A DNA stretch of 64,000 nt from Alistipes sp. (GTDB lineage Bacteria; Bacteroidota; Bacteroidia; Bacteroidales; Rikenellaceae): assembly GCA_017560305.1 (NCBI GenBank), contig JAFYOF010000016.1:1-64000 (forward strand). Reading direction: 5' to 3'. A program made the translations under genes and the position numbers. Shown one piece after another: positions 63,301 through 64,000 of the stretch. The notes under the pieces were generated by a model. It worked only from the letters and a program-made list of their open reading frames with translations. It was not told the DNA's origin and ran no database searches. Within the stretch, counting starts at the first letter, position 1; each line of letters opens with the position of its first letter.

Positions 63301-64000
63301 ACCCTTGAAAATGCTTTGGTACATAATACCTCGCAAATCGTTCTTTGCCTCTGCCGAAAGGTTGCCCTTGCTGTCAAATGCACTTCTGTACTGTGTAGGT
63401 GTGATGTAACCCTTTTGGCTCATCCATTTCAACACATCGACACCGTTGTTATCAACAAGACCTGCAAACGATGTTTCCTCGTCTGCCGACTTCAACAACA
63501 GATTGGCGAATGAACGCATATCAGCACCCATTCTCTGCAAAGCATTCTTCGGCTTGATACGCTCCACACCGCCACTTTCAGTGTCCTGTGCTACGAACTG
63601 ACCGAGAGTGATTGCATCTGCATCCTCAACATCAAGCATATTCACGAGTACAGGGTGCTGCATACCTGCAATATCTTCGGCGTTCAAACCGAACTCCTCA
63701 GCGTGGTCCATAAGATACTGCTTGTACTTGGCTGCTTGCTCTTGGTAGCTCTCCCACATCAAGCGGAGTGCATCGCTTCGGTTGTTGCCCTGTATGGCTT
63801 CGCCTCGTGCATTAACGGTAGGCGCACCTGTATAGGCAGTAACGGAAGATGTAATCTCCTCGGGGCGAATGTTACCTGCAATCTTGCGTGCAGACAATAC
63901 GCTCGCCTCATCGTTACGCTCTTTTGGCTGTGCCTCATCAATAAAGTGGAGAGGATTGCGTACGCCTTGAACGTGGCTCGGCTGCAACTGCTCTGCTTCA
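51376..64000 (-). CDS. Giant polyvalent phage protein (ParB/DdrB-like, N6-methylase, helicase, peptidase, LPD38), partial
   Basis: Over 4200 residues; the frame is open at the window edge so the N-terminus is missing. Visible domains, numbered from residue 1 at nucleotide 63987: DdrB/ParB-like about 1-170; a protein-kinase-like fold (LVNIAKQHGMYIPAEV to YFIDPIIRF) about 510-680; a pyrophosphatase-like LPP domain (GYIRGTEGVDGDHIDVFL) about 716-855; an N6-adenine methylase about 1432-1629 with EPTAGNGML and NPPFG; an SF2 helicase with GDQTGVGKGRQ near 1865, LFLDESH near 2013 and GRIDRTGQ near 2402; a HEAVAHYG zinc-peptidase motif near 3072; an LPD38-type region about 3650-3895 with RNPDFIVSNFMRDL and a membrane helix; a final coiled coil. 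Such proteins (DarB of P1 is a partial analogue) are carried in virions and ejected to protect incoming DNA. Ends before the portal promoter. Confidence 0.85.
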   Translation of the reverse strand, partial: EAEQLQPSHVQGVRNPLHFIDEAQPKERNDEASVLSARKIAGNIRPEEITSSVTAYTGAPTVNARGEAIQGNNRSDALRLMWESYQEQAAKYKQYLMDHAEEFGLNAEDIAGMQHPVLVNMLDVEDADAITLGQFVAQDTESGGVERIKPKNALQRMGADMRSFANLLLKSADEETSFAGLVDNNGVDVLKWMSQKGYITPTQYRSAFDSKGNLSAEAKNDLRGIMYQSIFKGGSTRLEEMFNAMPAKAQKAILATAFRDYDSPSAERMIEEIQNSIRAYYALSQSADFVNAKTFKDARLAVEGWKIQYQIDDATGESYLPAENFSNFALLLATMYKGENQNIIQGTFNKLYDLIQGTQEENLFEQPDNTPRTLAQAIYETLNITYNGQQRSNVLVGDSSASQRGQQGSTGNAATGERIESGERTADSAGSIEAESTTGGETVHQLQSERKGLEQTLDGEREADSTGMADDATREVLGASNRGDLRVFEEGLDAERRRNTDDSERTRRTAESERLVNIAKQHGMYIPAEVTKTLTGKVPKRTGESVVYIDKEAGKVTKVKDPYAKSAMKSGVQPEDAAFEHLVHNLLFPETEYTFEGISESMGDVRIVLSQKYIPTYGQPTKEQIAEALAARGLFPEDNYSFGNELVSVTDVEGDNVLLGEDGTLYFIDPIIRFKKPLREIISTLGGGQEHTPTIGEQVQAAEAEVNTTPTDKQKEAGNYKKGHVQIGTFNVTIEQPRGSVRSGVDKGGKKWEVEMKNTYGYIRGTEGVDGDHIDVFLSNDIDGWNGRQVYVIDQRNADGSFDEHKVMLGFNDINEAEEAYLSNYEQGWQGLGAITGVAIEDFEKWIASSHRKTKAFAEYKSVKTTEGQSASADLDKRQNLANFNVGDVVRDYYDHKLYRIKKHSTNGVSTIAELDAEGNEVRTTTMNAHNNSRYSLAEAPTISQDTDQVSDQVGDAPYSIAPAQYTTKKGKVLDMHLVKFTGELSKEQQRAAKELAKADKGWYDREQGGFMMRSEESAKQLADTIIGNEEAVSEAQPVSMTDIQALNNGDVLFTEPQQVEQTDSEEKSPVWQYSIHVDKETGRTTLRRDDVSGIYPIGDARWQHTAESPEEMLDILRNPLNGMQDVLEAVGVTLENKIKTRELDRKSKEQAPTAETNPSGNRLVTDERYAELRERMRKKLGGQMNIGIDPEILAIGTEMAVYHLEKGARKFTEFAKAMVADLGDVIRPYLKAFYNGARNLPEVEGSEIATDMTSYDEVQTFDIANFDKTGIDAIATAETVTREAEVAQEVEVAQERIKKTRSAKNETKKKTVTSQEQTGGLFDDLFAETNKADAVLHRQFAMTVKADMLAALDNGTKPYRSILDLRKRASELGMEVDSDGRTDILLQELVEDGLVRAAREVIGRKGRNSRASYDLICKLYEMQPTIAARSSNRIKMQQYSTPLPMAWIANHFAMANKAGGKVLEPTAGNGMLVFTVPVEQVHANELDETRLDNLREQGFAEVTQQDATEPFEGGMQYDVVIANPPFGKREAVEYDGKMIPGLDPQITLNALASMKDDGRAAIIIGGNMEYASNGAIKSMKPFFTYLYDHYNVKGVIDMSGGLYAKQGTTFPTRMILIDGRRSDEERAQTAVYPPVESKAIRKAESFDDLYEIINEVLNSNEKTNGTEILRSRERQLASVNNETSGNTDGAGHREQPRKNDDVGSRRKPTKEHSDGSEQVLPRERRTNNADGETRAETPRDNAGGSRSVSDTDIQRVGTERVSTNGVGLKQTPTEHKKRTLTDEKSAYRPHNSAFSLNSVAPAAMVEAMDNVLTQIEAQHGSIDEFIRTELGYDTVEEAHQALAAEQMDSVAMAIYQMKQGQALIIGDQTGVGKGRQMAALIRWAVQRGEKPVFITQKADLFSDIYRDLVDVGSGDLVPFIFNSDGAMVDSKGNTVHKPLSSTEMAKVFASGTLPDEYDFAVLTYSQVNTGDAVSQQEMEEAAKKSGARTKKSKNVKNGKATPKATFLRAIAEDNYLFLDESHTAAGSSNTGAYLQSILRTAKAATFASATFAKRPDTMPLYAIRTAMSQAKVEPDKMISIIEKGGVTLQEIMSRELTNAGQMVRRERDMSDVITDWKTITDPETVRRARENYDRTIAAFNAIIKFQEDYVKPMIEALDMELAVMAESAGVKRGTDKMGVENVPFASKTYNYTKQLMLALKVDAIADEVEAEINAGRHPVIALESTMESSIKDYAAGEIIDEPTFSASLLKGLDTVMQYTVKDEDGNERHERYSPQALGPAGEKAYYELQDFIRESTSDIFISPLDAIIERLHEKGYKVGELTGRNMYVERNDDGRVVVKRRTDKDKKRMQREFNSGVLDVLILNKSASTGISLHASEKFSDQRQRSMIIAQPLSDINDYMQMIGRIDRTGQVHRGYYINLGLPVPAENRFLMMLSTKLKSLNANTTTSQDSESNDVEAPDLLNKYGSQVVVEYLRDNVEIYEKMGTPLKKGGLGGGRVQASELDEYKPQEDDARKVTGYVALLTTKEQEEFYDDVVRRYNELIKYLNDTGSNDLKINVMPLRAKTIERRVSSEGIDPNGSNPFARNSFVEKVEMDVLRKPMKADEIRKVIEQINRGVAPAEYLESVIEIIRKEDEARIAAEEERYEKAKAKAVEDIAKQTDKINGQKKRSEEEKRVAIENFIAETNEKVEAKHNDNILRLNQSSDQMMLRLRMFEVGKSYLVPDNLESMIFDFATPAIFCGYKTKDSKITASTTLAVFATLDGRRRIEIKLSQIDALRSIDKMTNDNWDAARATTLDNWDSQIPSETRKTGFIMTGNILQAIADTQDEYGGYPGQLISYTDIDGNVHDGILMPDKWNASMLKTSGAPLSSRLQQIKDYTPITSHDGKVEIMGSSWAKMFYLTVPKTKKDGAVYYENKTLLRAAGGNFYPYRGKLRADIPEERITEVVKELTKLGVKVKEEHHSDDALNREGVGSYTDDELAFENDPISKVLGKPRFTRKQRREFAERERQRMVARVENLAKKLNLDNVEIVTDASTLEGKKQRAKGFYTKSTGKITIVIPNHSSTFDVEQTLLHEAVAHYGLRQLFGKHFDTFLDNVFNNADEAIRRRIVELATKNGWDFRKATEEYLAMLAESTEFEAAHRTGWWQQIKDFFLNMLHKIGFEDFGGVTLTDNELRYILWRSYENLAEPGRYRSILGEAADVAKQYELKVGNYAVADNHAPTAAESDDELYRDGDPEIHERELARDRYERRVKSGMFQSREAMQDSMLGLKEAMHAILGKGTNIEDVDGFENAYLGENRLSSVNKAEADAFAHTLFKPMLDEVAKLAKSEGEREELTDYMMAKHGLERNAYMRNEAIKNGANDADQTDYAGLTALTGMDDVADAEAEAQRMVDDYEQAHDTTDLWDKVNAVSKAILQKSYDCGMMSKETFDKVSDMYEFYIPLRGFDEKTSADAYAYLTHKHSAFNAPIKKAEGRRSKADDPFANLQSMAESAIMQGNRNKLVKQRFLNFALNHPSDLVSVSDLWVEYDAVTDEWKPVFPDNIDSTDTPDEVEQKMQDFETKMEQLAQQHPNQYKRGKDAINIPYRIVESRDMRQHQVVVKRGGRDYVITINGNPRAAQALNGQTNPDNDMSGAIGAILRAGEKINRQLSAFYTTRNPDFIVSNFMRDLLYTNTMTWIKESPNYAWRFHRNYLMVNPVKMKRLLARYRKGTLDMSDKTDAMFYQFMMNGGETGYANIRDIEQHKNDIRKELKRAGGKLKIGKAFSLLAERFDELNRAVENCARFAAFVTSRELGRSIDRAIYDAKEISVNFNKKGSGAKFYDSTGQTRAGNASALVSGLGRSGYVFWNAAIQGTTNFGRQLKRHPAKAFTGMAAMFLLGAIVAYLGGDDDEDDKNAYYNLPEYVRRSNILFRAGDSWISIPLPIEYRAMYGMGELMTSVLSGKEHLTGGEIAEAIAGQATQILPIDFLEGGGGLNAFVPSAAKPLWEAYVAEKSWTGMPLYKDTPYNKDMPEWTKAYKSTNKYIVGLASAMNEATGGDPYTKGGIDFNPAKVEYMLNGYFGGVFGTIDKLTKTAETIVGEREYDPRSILLVNRLVKAGDERTEYRAVNNEYFRLKEEHDRLKTRLKHYEEDTDNGIFDYAEKIDFLYNSPEYERYEIFEDYRKDIDDLYDELKEAVDDEERKDIEAELNELKKEMISEMEYTRKRK

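Noticed and set aside
7990..64000. Mu-like (Hankyphage-type) transposable prophage
   Set aside because: Bacteroides phages with DGRs include Mu-like ones, but no transposase or Mu-type head genes are seen, and the left end is in the 3' end of a gene.
7990..64000. crAss-like phage identity
   Set aside because: Some structural genes recall crAss-like proteins, but no giant RNA polymerase, DNA polymerase or typical crAss order is visible, and the element is integrated. A podovirus-like class is as far as the sequence supports.
1..64000. CRISPR arrays, rRNA genes, insertion sequences
   Set aside because: No regularly spaced repeats, rRNA sequence or transposase gene was found by reading.

Overview
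The window is the chromosome of a Bacteroidota organism, most likely a gut Bacteroidales (an Alistipes-like genus is a guess), into which a large temperate tailed phage has inserted. Host evidence: promoters follow the TTTG-N19/20-TAnnTTTG pattern, Shine-Dalgarno sites are mostly absent, and DUF4199 and DUF4293 are Bacteroidota families. Host genes occupy 1-7.95 kb: a partial YegS-type lipid kinase, pepD, phoH, a PorT-like outer-membrane barrel, der, and a DUF4199/GT2/DUF4293 membrane operon.

The phage starts near 7.99 kb. It abuts an 11-codon remnant of the 3' end of a minus-strand host gene, which still has its terminator, so this is a probable attachment site. The phage runs past the right edge, so at least 56 kb is present; no integrase is in view and it probably lies beyond 64 kb. 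From left to right: a lysogeny switch (8.05-9.25 kb: CI-like repressor and membrane protein on minus, operator-bearing rightward promoter); an early recombination and replication block on plus (9.3-19.5 kb: RecT, PD-(D/E)XK exonuclease, SNF2 helicase, HU, VRR-NUC nuclease, DUF4373 replication protein, DnaC-like loader); small genes and an orphan cytosine-5 methyltransferase (19.5-25.5 kb); a 903-residue stabilisation-like virion protein (25.5-28.3 kb); then, convergent on minus, three small paralogues, a lysis cassette, a diversity-generating retroelement (DGR), a 2645-residue fibre, connector proteins, major capsid protein and scaffold (28.3-45.7 kb); a plus-strand packaging island with a TerS candidate, a rhomboid-like protease and TerL (45.8-49.3 kb); and, on minus again, the portal and a giant polyvalent protein of more than 4200 residues (49.3 kb to the edge). 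No tape measure or major tail-tube gene is visible, so a short-tailed, podovirus-like virion is inferred.

The central system is the DGR. A reverse transcriptase and a 108-bp template repeat (33960-34067) serve two variable repeats. VR1 is at the C-terminus of the adjacent fibre (34265-34372). VR2 (19949-20056) lies 14 kb away on the opposite strand, inside a small early-region gene. By hand alignment VR1 differs from TR at 13 positions, all of them TR adenines. VR2 differs at 11 adenines plus one thymine. The phage can therefore diversify its receptor-binding fibre and also a second, apparently non-virion protein.

Other points worth attention are a rhomboid protease beside TerL in a phage whose capsid protein begins with a signal-peptide-like segment, a tRNA-like element with an enlarged anticodon loop in front of recT, a methyltransferase with five degenerate internal repeats, and a promoter set inside a long palindrome upstream of the portal gene.
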